Positions 8,795 to 18,207 of a stretch of 64,000 nt of DNA are shown piece by piece. This DNA comes from JBHJHP01 sp042219855 (GTDB lineage Bacteria; Bacteroidota; Bacteroidia; Bacteroidales; UBA5342). Location: contig NZ_JBHJHP010000004.1 of NCBI RefSeq assembly GCF_042219855.1, positions 310,001-374,000 of the forward strand, given 5' to 3'. Each line of letters begins with the position of its first letter. Position 1 is the stretch's first letter. Both the position numbers and the translations under genes were made by a program. A model generated the notes under the pieces. The model did not search any database and was not told the origin of the DNA. It saw only the letters and a program-made list of their open reading frames with translations.

Positions 8795-9353
8795 TGGTTA
8801 TTACTTTGGAATCTAAAATACAGTTTTTTTCTTATTTGCAGAATTGAGTTGTGCAAATCATTAAGTTTGAAACAGCAACGGATACCTTCCTCCATGAATT
8901 AAAACGGTTGTGTCGTATAAATAGAATTCCACGAAAGCCGGAGTAATGGTAGAAGATGTATGTGTATCACCTATCCAACCGGTATCTTCCGGATCAATAT
9001 TGCTGCAACTAATGTTAATCTGGTAACCAGGTTTTGATGTTTTTAATGCTGTGATAATTATTTGTAATGTTAAAATATGAAGCGTTATCAAGAACTATCC
9101 GGTAACGATGTTTTATGTTCTCAATTTATTCATTATTAGATATATATCCCATTTTTAACGCATTGTTTCTTAAATTAAAAAATATACAATGTCCTGTTTG
9201 TACGAATCCGGAATTTTATGAAAAAATAGCTTCCCAGATTTTTCATCTTTTTGCCTTAACAAAAATTCACATTTATAGCTGTTTTTTTGCATATTTTTTA
9301 TACTTTTCATTTTTTTCTTAAAAATTCAAAATTAAACCTTATTTCTAATTGTT
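8795..9353. other. 559-base gap upstream of the SusC operon
   Basis: An AT-rich intergenic stretch without a convincing gene. On the minus strand at 8861-9091 there is a 76-codon open frame whose last 55 residues (SNIDPEDTGWIGDTHTSS, then AFVEFYLYDTTVLIHGGRYPL) look protein-like and could be a decayed C-terminus; the first 20 residues do not. The right-hand 250 bases are strongly AT-rich and presumably hold the promoter and regulatory region of the SusC operon, but I see no clear TTTG/TAnnTTTG pair. Confidence 0.5.
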
Positions 9354-12300
9354 ATGACGTGTAAAAGGAATGACATGTTTAAAGCGAGGAGGATGTTATA
9401 CTGGAAGAATTTACTTCTTTTGGTTTTTCTCGCATCTGTGAACCTGGCTGTTTCAGCTCAGGGAATTATGATTAAAGGAACCGTAACAGACGGTAATACA
9501 AAAGAACCGGTACCTGGTGTAAACATTTATATTGATGGAACCCAGATAGGTGTGACATCTGATATAGAAGGAAAATATTCTATTGAAGTTCCTTCGAAGG
9601 AATCGGTTTTAGTATTCTCATTTATAGGGTACGATGTTCTAAAGATTAAGGTTGGTGATCAGAAACTGATTGATGCTACATTAGCACCAAAAGAAAGTAT
9701 TTTGAACGAGGTTGTTGCGATTGGTTTTGGCATTAGCAGGGCCCGTAAAGACTTAACCGGATCTGTTGGATCTATCTCCGGTAAAAAACTGGAGTCAATA
9801 CCTGTAACCTCGGCCGCTGTTGCAATGCAGGGTAAAATTGCAGGTGTGCAGGTTACCACCGTTGATGGTGCGCCCGGAGCTGATATTAATATCCGCATCC
9901 GTGGAGGTTCTTCCGTCACATCAAGTAACGATCCGCTTTTTATCGTTGACGGTTTTCAAACGGACAATATTAACGATATCCCTCCAACCGACATTGCTTC
10001 AATCGACGTGCTGAAAGATGCCTCGCTGACTTCAATTTATGGGGCCAAGGGAGGAAACGGTGTTGTTATTGTAACAACCAAATCGGCAAAGAAAGGGAAG
10101 ATAAAAGTTAATCTCAATGCTTATACATCAGTAAGTCAGCTTTCCAAAAAACTTGATCTGATGAACACCGAAGATTTTGTTCGTTATCAGTACGACTGGG
10201 CAGCTTCCGGTGGTACACGGAGTTCAAACGCAAAATACTTCCGTGCTAACTTTGGAAACCCTGCCGACCTCGACATTTACAAACGGGCGACAACTCATGA
10301 TTGGCAGGATGAAGTGATGGGGGAAACACCAATAAATTACTCTACTAATCTTACGATAGGTGGAGGTAACGAAAAAATGCGTTTAAACCTGTCATTAACG
10401 CAATCCGAAGATAAAGGTATCATTTTGGGATCGGGTGTTAGCCGAACGAATATGAACCTTAAAATTGACATTAACCTGACCAAAAATCTTTTATTTACCA
10501 TGAACCCTAAATTGACTTATCGTCATGATATAGGTGCCGGAGGTGATAATATCGGTTCAGGTGGTGTTATCGATGTACTTCGGTACCGTCCAACCAATGG
10601 TTTGCGTGAATTCGCTTTTTGGGATCCTGCAACGGTCGATCCTGACGATGAAGCTATTTTTGAATATACTAATCCTAAAAGCGATATCGACCAGAACACC
10701 CAGGAAAAAAACAGTTATACGAGTACCAATCAGTTCCGTTTGGAATGGCAGCCACTTGGTGGATTAACGCTGCGTTCTGAGATCATTGGCTCTATTAGTT
10801 TCAGAAACACGGATCGTTTCTATGGTGCAATGACATCAACAGGCCAGAGTAACAACAAACTTCCTGTTGCTTCAATAAGCACTGGCCGTAGTTTTGCATA
10901 CACATGGACAAATACTGCTGCTTATGATCTGGAAGTAAACAGAGTTCATAAATTCGCCTTCTTATTGGGCCAGGAAATTCAGCACTACGATTATAAATCG
11001 AACTTTGTAATGAATCGTTATTTCCCTAAGGATATAACCGCTGACAGGGCCTTTGCTATTATGGGCTTAGGCACTCCATACCTGACAACTTCGTCTTATC
11101 CGACTCCCGTTCGGATGTCCTCATTTTTTGGTCAGGCAAACTACAATTATGCCCGCAAATACTTGTTGTCGCTTACCATGCGTGCTGATGGATCTACTAA
11201 ATTTGCCCCCGGCAAACGGTGGGGGACCTTCCCTGCCATTTCAGGTGGCTGGGTTATTTCTGAAGAAGATTTCTTTACCGGTGTTCACTTTATCAACAAC
11301 CTGAAATTACGTGCCGCTTATGGTCTAACAGGTAACAATGATATTGGCAACGACAGATGGCGCTTTTTGTATGTGGTTAACTCAACCGGTGGTCCCGGCT
11401 TTGGTGAATTAACCGAAAATGGTGAACAATGGTATGGTAATGCAACCGGAGCCGAGTTTTTCAATGAGGATATCAAATGGGAAACAACCATAAAACGTAA
11501 CCTTGCTCTGGATATTGGCATGTTCAATAATCGTATTTCCATCTCGCCTGAAGTTTACTGGAATACCACACGCGATATGCTTTATATTTCCGATCTCCCT
11601 TCAGCAACGGGGTATACAATACAGGTACAAAATATTGGACAGGTCACCAACCGGGGATTTGAATTGACATTGAATACTGATATTGTTCGGGGTATTGATT
11701 ATGTGTTGAGTGGTAACGTAACATTTGGTCTTAACAAAATGGTTGTTGACAAACTGAACAATACTGACGATGTATTATGGTACAATAACGGACGTTGGTC
11801 TTCAGCCTATGACGATTACTGCTTAAAGGTTGGCGACCAGGTTGGCTTGATTTATGGGTTTGTTTACGACGGGATTTACAGTATGGACGAATTTACGTTC
11901 GATCCTAACCAGAACTTCACAGCTATACCCAATGAGGGTACCATTATTAATACCGTATCGGGAACCAGTAATTCCGGTGATCCAACACTCCCCGGAAAAG
12001 TCAAATTCAAGGATATCAGTGGTCCCAATGGTGTACCTGACGGTCAAATAGATGAGTATGACCGTACTGTTATCGGGAATACAAACCCTAAAATTCAGGG
12101 TGGTTTTGGGTTCAATGGACAATATAAAGGATTTGACTTTAATGTCAACTTTAATTATATGTATGGTTTCGATGTGAATAATGCTACAGCATATCAGCTT
12201 TCCTCTTCTGAAGGAAACCGGAATAATTTCTACAATGTATTGTCAGAATTCAACGATCGTTGGACATACATAGACTATACAAATGGCGAGTGCATGTACA

Positions 12301-12656
12301 GAAACTACTATATCGATAATTCTGTTGCAATATATGCTTCTCTTAATGAAGGCAGGACATTATGGAATCCATCTGATGTAACAACCAAAATAACCAATTC
12401 ATACTTTATTGAAGATGGTTCGTTCCTTCGTTGCCAGGATTTAACCGTTGGATATACGCTACCCAATAATGTCACCCAGAACCGGGGGATATCAAAAGTT
12501 CGTTTCTATGCAAGTGTTACGAATCCGTTTATTATTACCAACTACTCAGGTTATGACCCTGAAGTTGACATTCAGACAGGTTTAACTCCTGGAATGGACT
12601 ACAACCGCTACCCGCGTAGCCGTAGTATTGTATTTGGAACAAACATTACTTTTTAA
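9354..12656 (+). CDS. SusC/RagA-family TonB-linked outer-membrane protein
   Basis: An 1100-residue outer-membrane TonB-dependent transporter, the usual size for SusC homologues. After a signal peptide (LLLLVFLASVNLAVSAQG) there is a carboxypeptidase-regulatory-like beta-sandwich at about 37-110 (IKGTVTDGNTKEPVPGVNIYIDGT), then the plug domain (GKIAGVQVTTVDGAPGADINIRIRGG, near residue 155, and DPLFIVDGF), and a 22-strand barrel ending RYPRSRSIVFGTNITF with the terminal aromatic residue. In-frame Met residues also exist at 9375 and 9393; the 9354 start is uncertain. The SusD gene follows by 18 bases. The pair would import an oligosaccharide, possibly pectin-related given the third gene, but this is inference. 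Confidence 0.95.
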   Translation: MTCKRNDMFKARRMLYWKNLLLLVFLASVNLAVSAQGIMIKGTVTDGNTKEPVPGVNIYIDGTQIGVTSDIEGKYSIEVPSKESVLVFSFIGYDVLKIKVGDQKLIDATLAPKESILNEVVAIGFGISRARKDLTGSVGSISGKKLESIPVTSAAVAMQGKIAGVQVTTVDGAPGADINIRIRGGSSVTSSNDPLFIVDGFQTDNINDIPPTDIASIDVLKDASLTSIYGAKGGNGVVIVTTKSAKKGKIKVNLNAYTSVSQLSKKLDLMNTEDFVRYQYDWAASGGTRSSNAKYFRANFGNPADLDIYKRATTHDWQDEVMGETPINYSTNLTIGGGNEKMRLNLSLTQSEDKGIILGSGVSRTNMNLKIDINLTKNLLFTMNPKLTYRHDIGAGGDNIGSGGVIDVLRYRPTNGLREFAFWDPATVDPDDEAIFEYTNPKSDIDQNTQEKNSYTSTNQFRLEWQPLGGLTLRSEIIGSISFRNTDRFYGAMTSTGQSNNKLPVASISTGRSFAYTWTNTAAYDLEVNRVHKFAFLLGQEIQHYDYKSNFVMNRYFPKDITADRAFAIMGLGTPYLTTSSYPTPVRMSSFFGQANYNYARKYLLSLTMRADGSTKFAPGKRWGTFPAISGGWVISEEDFFTGVHFINNLKLRAAYGLTGNNDIGNDRWRFLYVVNSTGGPGFGELTENGEQWYGNATGAEFFNEDIKWETTIKRNLALDIGMFNNRISISPEVYWNTTRDMLYISDLPSATGYTIQVQNIGQVTNRGFELTLNTDIVRGIDYVLSGNVTFGLNKMVVDKLNNTDDVLWYNNGRWSSAYDDYCLKVGDQVGLIYGFVYDGIYSMDEFTFDPNQNFTAIPNEGTIINTVSGTSNSGDPTLPGKVKFKDISGPNGVPDGQIDEYDRTVIGNTNPKIQGGFGFNGQYKGFDFNVNFNYMYGFDVNNATAYQLSSSEGNRNNFYNVLSEFNDRWTYIDYTNGECMYRNYYIDNSVAIYASLNEGRTLWNPSDVTTKITNSYFIEDGSFLRCQDLTVGYTLPNNVTQNRGISKVRFYASVTNPFIITNYSGYDPEVDIQTGLTPGMDYNRYPRSRSIVFGTNITF

Positions 12657-12674
12657 TTTTCAAGGATATCAAAT

Positions 12675-14654
12675 ATGAAACTAAAAAATATATTATTAAT
12701 CGTTTTATCTGCTGCTTGTCTCTATTCTTGCGAAGACTACCTTGATGTAGAAGCCGTTTCGTCTTTCGATAGCGACTATGTATACAGCAATAAAGATGAG
12801 ATATCGCGTGCTTTGAATGGTGTATATGCCCAATTACTGAACAATGACACTTATGGTAAGGCTTATCTGGAAACATTTTGCCTGAATAGTGACGTGGATA
12901 TGTACATAAATTCCAATAATGTATCTACCAACGATCAATACCGTCGTTTTGACTGTACGAGTGAGGGTAGTGCAATTAACAAAGCATGGATAGCAGCTTA
13001 CAGAGGTATAGAATATGCCAACAATTTTGTTTATTATCTTGAACACAGTCCGCTGTATGATGAGAATGATGTTGATATTATGCAGCAGATGGGTGAGGCT
13101 AAAGTAATGCGGGCTATGTTTTATCACGATCTGATTGTGATGTTTGGTGACATACCCTTCTCTTTAACACCAACTTCTACAAACGATAATTTTGTAATGC
13201 CGGTTGTGGATCGGGAAGAAATTCACCAACAGTTGATTGCCGACCTGGAAGCAATAGCTCCATACATGTCATTTGCAAGCGACCTCGATTATGGAGTAGA
13301 ACGCGTGTCAAAAGAGTTCTGCTGGTCGATGATAGCACGTATGGCTTTAACTTGTGGCGGTTACTCACTTCATCCCGACACGGTTAATACAAATAAATAC
13401 GGAACTATGCAACGTCCTGAAAACTATACAGATTATTATAAAATAACAGCTCAATACTGCGATTCTGTTATTTCTTCAGGAACACATTCGCTGGCTCTTC
13501 CCTACAACACGGTATTTATCAATGAATGTAACTATGTTGTGGTTAACAACGATGATCCAATATTTGAAATTCCATTTTCATTTAACTCAACCGGAAATAT
13601 TGGTTATATACAGGGGCCTACAGGTAACAATTATGAAGGCGAAACAACAGGGTTGAATATCTGGGGTAAAAGTGGCGGAAGTGCACGTCTGAGTGCATTT
13701 TATCGCTTCCAGTTTGATACACTCGATTTACGCCGCGAATTTCTTAATGGCTTGTGGTATTACGATTATGACGGCACACCACTTATTCGCCGGGATTACA
13801 CTGTGCATAACAATAAATGGTCTAAATTATGGTCTTCAAAATCAATGGGAACCAATAGCGACAGCAATACAGGTATAAACTATCCTTACATGCGTTATGC
13901 TGATGTACTTCTGATGTATGCCGAAGCATTAAACGAACTGAATGGTCCGGGTGCACAAGCCAAAGAAGCATTGCAGCAGGTTCGTGCCAGGGCATTTGAT
14001 GATCAGTCGAAAGTTACCGAGTATGTTGAATCCGTATCCACAAGTAAGGCGGCTTTTCTGAAGGCGGTACTTGATGAACGCAAATGGGAGTTCGCCGGCG
14101 AAAACATGCGATGGAAAGATCTTGTACGTAATAATATGTATGCTGAAGTGTTATACTACAGTTTTCTTCGCTATTATTCCGTTGCAGAAAACTCAGCCGG
14201 TTCGTCAGACTATATTGAAAGGGTTGAAACATATGACGGGATGCCCGGTTATTTGGAATTAACACTTCCCTATAATATCTATTACAGGATTATCAGTAAT
14301 CCTGGCGATGTAAATATATATCCTAATACACAATTGGATATACTTGAAATCTATAATCCATATATTGCTACACAAAGGCCTACAGATGCCATAAACCCAT
14401 GGTTGACAGCTGATTTCTACGGGTGGTGGAATGAATCTGTCGGTTGTCCTACCGATCAATGTCTCTATTCATTCTTCGGATTTATACGTGGCGATGAACG
14501 GGGCAATTTATATGTTGTTGACAACGGAGCACTTACTGCAATGCCTTCGGATGCAGGTAACCTTCCGGTTGTACGTTACATCCTGCCTTATCCTAATGCT
14601 GCTATTCAACGCAGTGCGGGCGCTTATCAAAATTATTATGGTTATTTAAAGTAA
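12675..14654 (+). CDS. SusD/RagB-family nutrient-binding lipoprotein
   Basis: A 659-residue surface lipoprotein that caps the SusC transporter. The lipobox LYSC places the lipidated Cys at residue 19. The N-terminal SusD-like region shows ISRALNGVYAQLLNNDTYGKAYLE and the helical TPR-like pattern AKVMRAMFYHDLIVMFGDIPF. The C-terminal RagB region contains YPYMRYADVLLMYAEALNELNG and ERKWEFAGENMRWKDLVRNN, both classic for the family. It is longer than most SusD proteins (about 500-600 residues); the extra length lies after residue 480. It follows SusC by 18 bases and precedes the beta-helix lipoprotein by 18. Confidence 0.95.
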   Translation: MKLKNILLIVLSAACLYSCEDYLDVEAVSSFDSDYVYSNKDEISRALNGVYAQLLNNDTYGKAYLETFCLNSDVDMYINSNNVSTNDQYRRFDCTSEGSAINKAWIAAYRGIEYANNFVYYLEHSPLYDENDVDIMQQMGEAKVMRAMFYHDLIVMFGDIPFSLTPTSTNDNFVMPVVDREEIHQQLIADLEAIAPYMSFASDLDYGVERVSKEFCWSMIARMALTCGGYSLHPDTVNTNKYGTMQRPENYTDYYKITAQYCDSVISSGTHSLALPYNTVFINECNYVVVNNDDPIFEIPFSFNSTGNIGYIQGPTGNNYEGETTGLNIWGKSGGSARLSAFYRFQFDTLDLRREFLNGLWYYDYDGTPLIRRDYTVHNNKWSKLWSSKSMGTNSDSNTGINYPYMRYADVLLMYAEALNELNGPGAQAKEALQQVRARAFDDQSKVTEYVESVSTSKAAFLKAVLDERKWEFAGENMRWKDLVRNNMYAEVLYYSFLRYYSVAENSAGSSDYIERVETYDGMPGYLELTLPYNIYYRIISNPGDVNIYPNTQLDILEIYNPYIATQRPTDAINPWLTADFYGWWNESVGCPTDQCLYSFFGFIRGDERGNLYVVDNGALTAMPSDAGNLPVVRYILPYPNAAIQRSAGAYQNYYGYLK

Positions 14655-14672
14655 TCTGTTAAATTTAATTAG

Positions 14673-16853
14673 ATGAAAAATAAATTAATTTACGGACTGT
14701 TACTCCTCTTGTTTGCATTTATGTATTCCTGCAAAGAGGAACAGATTGAAGATGCAGAGTACTCTCCTGAAAGAGAGTTTATGACAATGTTTCGCAACGA
14801 CAATAATACCGGTAAGGGCGATTCGGATCCTTATCGTTGTCAGGTTGTTGATGTAAACGATGTACACCTTTACTGGTATGGTGTGATTGGAAGTGCGGGA
14901 TACGAAATAAAAATGGCCCTGCAACCAAATGTTAGTTCGGGTTTAGCCGCTGATTGGGAGAATCCGGCTTATATTCTTTTGGATACAATTGTTGGTCCCG
15001 AGGTTCTGGATATCATTATTAAGGATCTTCAGTACAGCACCGATTATCGTTTTGCAATTCGTACTCTCTCAGCTAAAGGTGAGGGGTATCACTCCAAATG
15101 GTATGGTTACGGCAGTGGTCGTCAGTGGGCTGAATATCAGGGATTGGCAACTCAGGAGCGCTACAGTATTCCTGAAGTCATAGTGGTAGATAATATCACA
15201 AAAACATCTTTACGTGTTAATATCGACCGTTCACTTGCAACATCAGGCGATGATGGTACTTTTACAACGCATTTTGAAATAGATGATAACGGAAATTTCA
15301 TAATGCAGATCCTTACAGTTGAGGCTTCAGCGACCAACCCCGATGCAACCGTTCCGGACGAATGGAAAAGATATGTAATAACCACAGAGGATTTTGAAAC
15401 AGGTTACATAGACATTGATGGTTTGCAGGAAAACAGCGTTTATGTTATAAATGTTGAAAACATTAATATTCCCGTACACTGGGATGCAATTTACAATACC
15501 TGCGTCATTCGTATGGACGGTGAACCTGGTGAACCTATTCTTATTCCTCACTATGTTGATCCTAACGATACGATTGAAGGCGCAGTAGAATACAATGCCT
15601 GCCGTATTGATACAATTATCGATAACTACACTGCTGACGCATCCCTGGCAGAGGGAACCATTTTTTATCTGGAAGGTGGTAAAACCTACTACTTATATAA
15701 CAATACAAGTTTGTGTAAGGGGATGACACTTGCCACAAAGCCGGAAGATCTGGCCGCAGGTAAACGTGCAAAAGTGTTGTTAAGCGGTATGTCTCTGGCG
15801 CCCAGTGGTATTGCTAACCAAATGAACTTTATGTTTGGTCGTCGGCCTCAATCCGGCGAATTGGGCGGTATAAACATCAAGTCACTCATATTTGAAGGAA
15901 TTGATTTCGACTGCCCGTTGGCTAAGAACTATGGTGACGGATCGTCAAACGGCAACTACTTTATCAACATGTATTCAGATGGTATGGCAGTAACACTGCA
16001 ATCGTTCGAAGTTCGTAATTGCACATTCCAACGTATGGTTCGCGGATTTATAAGGGTACAGGGCGTAAACCGTAAAACTTTTGAACACCTTATAGTAGAA
16101 GACTGTATCGTCTATAATTGTGGTTTCTACGACAATAATGGCCGCGGATATGCCTGGGTAGCAGGTGATGGCAGCAATGCAAAATCGAACATATTCATGG
16201 ATATGGTGTTCCGTAACAACACGTTCTATGATTCGCCCCGCACCTGCTTCTTCACGGATGGTGGTAAAAACCTGGATTGGTCCGGTAACATACAGTACAA
16301 AATTACATTTGAAAATAACACGCTTGTAAACTTTAGTACACGTTCTAGTGGCCGTAAACTCTTCGATTTGCGCTACCTGCCGAGTGGAAGTTCCATTACT
16401 GTAAAGAAGAATTTGTTTATTCAAACCAAAAAAGACGAAGATACCCGTAATATGTATTTCGAAGGAATGGATATCCGCTTTATTAATGGTGCAGCACAGG
16501 AGATTACATTCGATATTGCTGATAACTACTCTTCAAGTAGCGACGAAACACAACAGGTTGACGATGGAATATTTACTTCTGCAGCATTCAGTGCAAATAA
16601 AAACAGTGCAGGTGCTTATTCACTTTACTCTCCGGGTATAATTCAGGGAGAAGATCAGCTTGTGGTAAAAGTAGGTACTGTGCCTATTTCACCTTCAGAG
16701 TTAATGAAGAGTCCTAATCCACCGATAGTGGCCGATGATCCTGATATGCATGAAATTGATAATCTTAATGGTCTGTTTTACAATAACACCGCAACGGTTC
16801 ATAACCATGAAATATACACACTTGGAATTGGTGATCCAAGATGGAGACAATAG
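14673..16853 (+). CDS. Surface lipoprotein with FnIII-like and DUF5123/DUF4957-type beta-helix regions
   Basis: A 726-residue protein whose signal peptide ends in MYSC (lipid Cys at residue 20), in the position where SusE/SusF-type glycan-binding proteins are encoded. Residues 50-300 look like two fibronectin-III-like modules (VHLYWYGVIGSAGYEIKM; YSTDYRFAIRTLSAKGEG). Residues 340-640 look like a right-handed parallel beta-helix (FYLEGGKTYYLYNN; IKSLIFEGIDFDCP; FEVRNCTFQRMVRGFIRVQG; FENNTLVNFS), the pattern of DUF4957/DUF5123 proteins found in pectin-related loci. It could bind polysaccharide or act as a lyase; I see no confirmed catalytic residues. A good terminator follows, so the operon is susC-susD-this gene. 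Confidence 0.8.
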   Translation: MKNKLIYGLLLLLFAFMYSCKEEQIEDAEYSPEREFMTMFRNDNNTGKGDSDPYRCQVVDVNDVHLYWYGVIGSAGYEIKMALQPNVSSGLAADWENPAYILLDTIVGPEVLDIIIKDLQYSTDYRFAIRTLSAKGEGYHSKWYGYGSGRQWAEYQGLATQERYSIPEVIVVDNITKTSLRVNIDRSLATSGDDGTFTTHFEIDDNGNFIMQILTVEASATNPDATVPDEWKRYVITTEDFETGYIDIDGLQENSVYVINVENINIPVHWDAIYNTCVIRMDGEPGEPILIPHYVDPNDTIEGAVEYNACRIDTIIDNYTADASLAEGTIFYLEGGKTYYLYNNTSLCKGMTLATKPEDLAAGKRAKVLLSGMSLAPSGIANQMNFMFGRRPQSGELGGINIKSLIFEGIDFDCPLAKNYGDGSSNGNYFINMYSDGMAVTLQSFEVRNCTFQRMVRGFIRVQGVNRKTFEHLIVEDCIVYNCGFYDNNGRGYAWVAGDGSNAKSNIFMDMVFRNNTFYDSPRTCFFTDGGKNLDWSGNIQYKITFENNTLVNFSTRSSGRKLFDLRYLPSGSSITVKKNLFIQTKKDEDTRNMYFEGMDIRFINGAAQEITFDIADNYSSSSDETQQVDDGIFTSAAFSANKNSAGAYSLYSPGIIQGEDQLVVKVGTVPISPSELMKSPNPPIVADDPDMHEIDNLNGLFYNNTATVHNHEIYTLGIGDPRWRQ

Positions 16854-17230
16854 ATTTCCGGCATAAATTAAAACACTGTTTTACTAACTAATATGAACAA
16901 AAGAGGCTGTCCTTTAATTTTGGACGGCCTCTTTTCATTTGCTCTGAAATGAATGTTTTTGCTTCAAAAAACACCACAATCTGTTAACCGGATTAAACAG
17001 AATAACTGAATTATCTTTTAGACATTGAAACATATTTTAACTATTATTGTTATGTGTATATAAGTATATAAAAGAGTTTGTTTACTCCATTTCTTTAAAA
17101 GCTTTCAATACCTCGCTGAAAGACACTCCAAATTGAATTTATATTCCCGCTGATTTTATTATTCGCTGCATGATAATGTTGGTAATTAGGAATTTAATTA
17201 TCTATTATAAACTTATTAATACATATAATC
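16854..17230. other. 377-base gap between the SusC operon and the tail-collar locus
   Basis: It contains the terminator at 16899-16940 and then about 250 bases of AT-rich sequence without an open frame of note. A promoter for the tail-collar gene is expected here, but no candidate fits the Bacteroidota consensus well enough to mark. Confidence 0.6.
16899..16940 (+). terminator. Intrinsic terminator of the SusC operon
   Basis: A 14-bp stem, AAAAGAGGCTGTCC (16899-16912) against GGACGGCCTCTTTT (16922-16935), with one G-U pair and a 9-base loop; the A-rich and T-rich ends give the U-tract. Confidence 0.85.
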
Positions 17231-18196
17231 ATGAAAGCCGTATATACTCTTTTATTTTTCTTTTGCCTTAGTCTGGCAACGATTGCTCAATCAACCAAAG
17301 GTTTCTCTTTTCAGGGATATGCTCGCGGAGCCGACGGAGCTGCACTACAAAACGAACCAAATCTGGAAGTTAAGTTTACCTTGTATTCGGGCAATGAAAC
17401 CAATCCCGAGTTTACGGAGGATCAAACGCTAAGCACAAATGAATTCGGGGTATTTCAGGCTGTGATTGGAGTTGTAAATACAACCGCTTTTGATGCATTG
17501 GATTTTGCCAGCTTCGATTATACCCTTAAAGTAGAGGTGAAAGACAACGGCGCTTATCAAACAGTAGCAAAAAAGATATTACTGGCAGTTCCTTATGCTA
17601 AGGCAGCTGAAAGTTCAACAAGGTCTGTTGTAGCCGATAAAGTAAAAGGGGGAAGTAACGGAGTACCTCCCGGAACTATTGTTCCGTACGCCGGAACCTC
17701 TGCACCGCAGGGATGGGTTATGTGTAATGGAGGAACCTATAATGGTAATGATGACCTATACAAAGAATTATACAACGTAATACAAACGACATATGGAGGA
17801 ACCGGGGTTACCAGTTTCAAAGTTCCCGACCTGCGTGGTGTTTTCCTGCGAGGTATGGATAACGGCAGGGGGCTTGATAATGGTCGAAACTTAGGTTCTT
17901 ATCAGGCCGATGAGTTTAAATCTCACACCCATCAATACCAAATGGATAACGGTGGTGCACATACGCATACTATCCAGAAACTTCCTATGGATCAGGTTCC
18001 GAATGTAAACTCAAGCATGAAGACGCTTGCTGAAACCAGTAGTAGTGATGAGGCATGGTCAACGCCTCCCGGGCCCATCCCCGGAGATGCTCTTTCATGG
18101 AACGGAGGACATATACATGGTTTAACAATTTACAATACCGGAGGTAATGAAACACGTCCTGTAAATGTTGCGGTAAATTATATCATCAAACTTTAA
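17231..18196 (+). CDS. Secreted phage tail-collar-domain protein
   Basis: A 321-residue protein with a signal peptide (MKAVYTLLFFFCLSLATIAQ). Residues 24-125 form an N-terminal beta-rich module (GFSFQGYARGADGAALQNEPNLEVKFTLYSGNE) often seen at the start of secreted Bacteroidota proteins. A tail-collar domain at about 145-205 shows GTIVPYAG, PQGWVMCNGG and VPDLRGVFLRGMDNG. The tail is rich in HxH motifs (SHTHQY, AHTHT, GHIHG) and ends ETRPVNVAVNYIIKL, like the metal-binding receptor tips of phage short-tail-fibre proteins. There is no phage gene nearby; it precedes the giant LamG gene by 11 bases and is probably co-transcribed. A fibre or adhesive role at the surface is inferred. Confidence 0.85.
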   Translation: MKAVYTLLFFFCLSLATIAQSTKGFSFQGYARGADGAALQNEPNLEVKFTLYSGNETNPEFTEDQTLSTNEFGVFQAVIGVVNTTAFDALDFASFDYTLKVEVKDNGAYQTVAKKILLAVPYAKAAESSTRSVVADKVKGGSNGVPPGTIVPYAGTSAPQGWVMCNGGTYNGNDDLYKELYNVIQTTYGGTGVTSFKVPDLRGVFLRGMDNGRGLDNGRNLGSYQADEFKSHTHQYQMDNGGAHTHTIQKLPMDQVPNVNSSMKTLAETSSSDEAWSTPPGPIPGDALSWNGGHIHGLTIYNTGGNETRPVNVAVNYIIKL

Positions 18197-18207
18197 GCCC
18201 ACAAATT

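Noticed and set aside
15975..16424. 149-codon frame on the minus strand
   Set aside because: It is antisense to the beta-helix lipoprotein gene, whose signal peptide and domain pattern are convincing.
17231..18196. Prophage remnant, because of the tail-collar domain
   Set aside because: The protein has a secretion signal and a Bacteroidota-type N-terminal module, and no capsid, portal, terminase, integrase or lysis gene is nearby.
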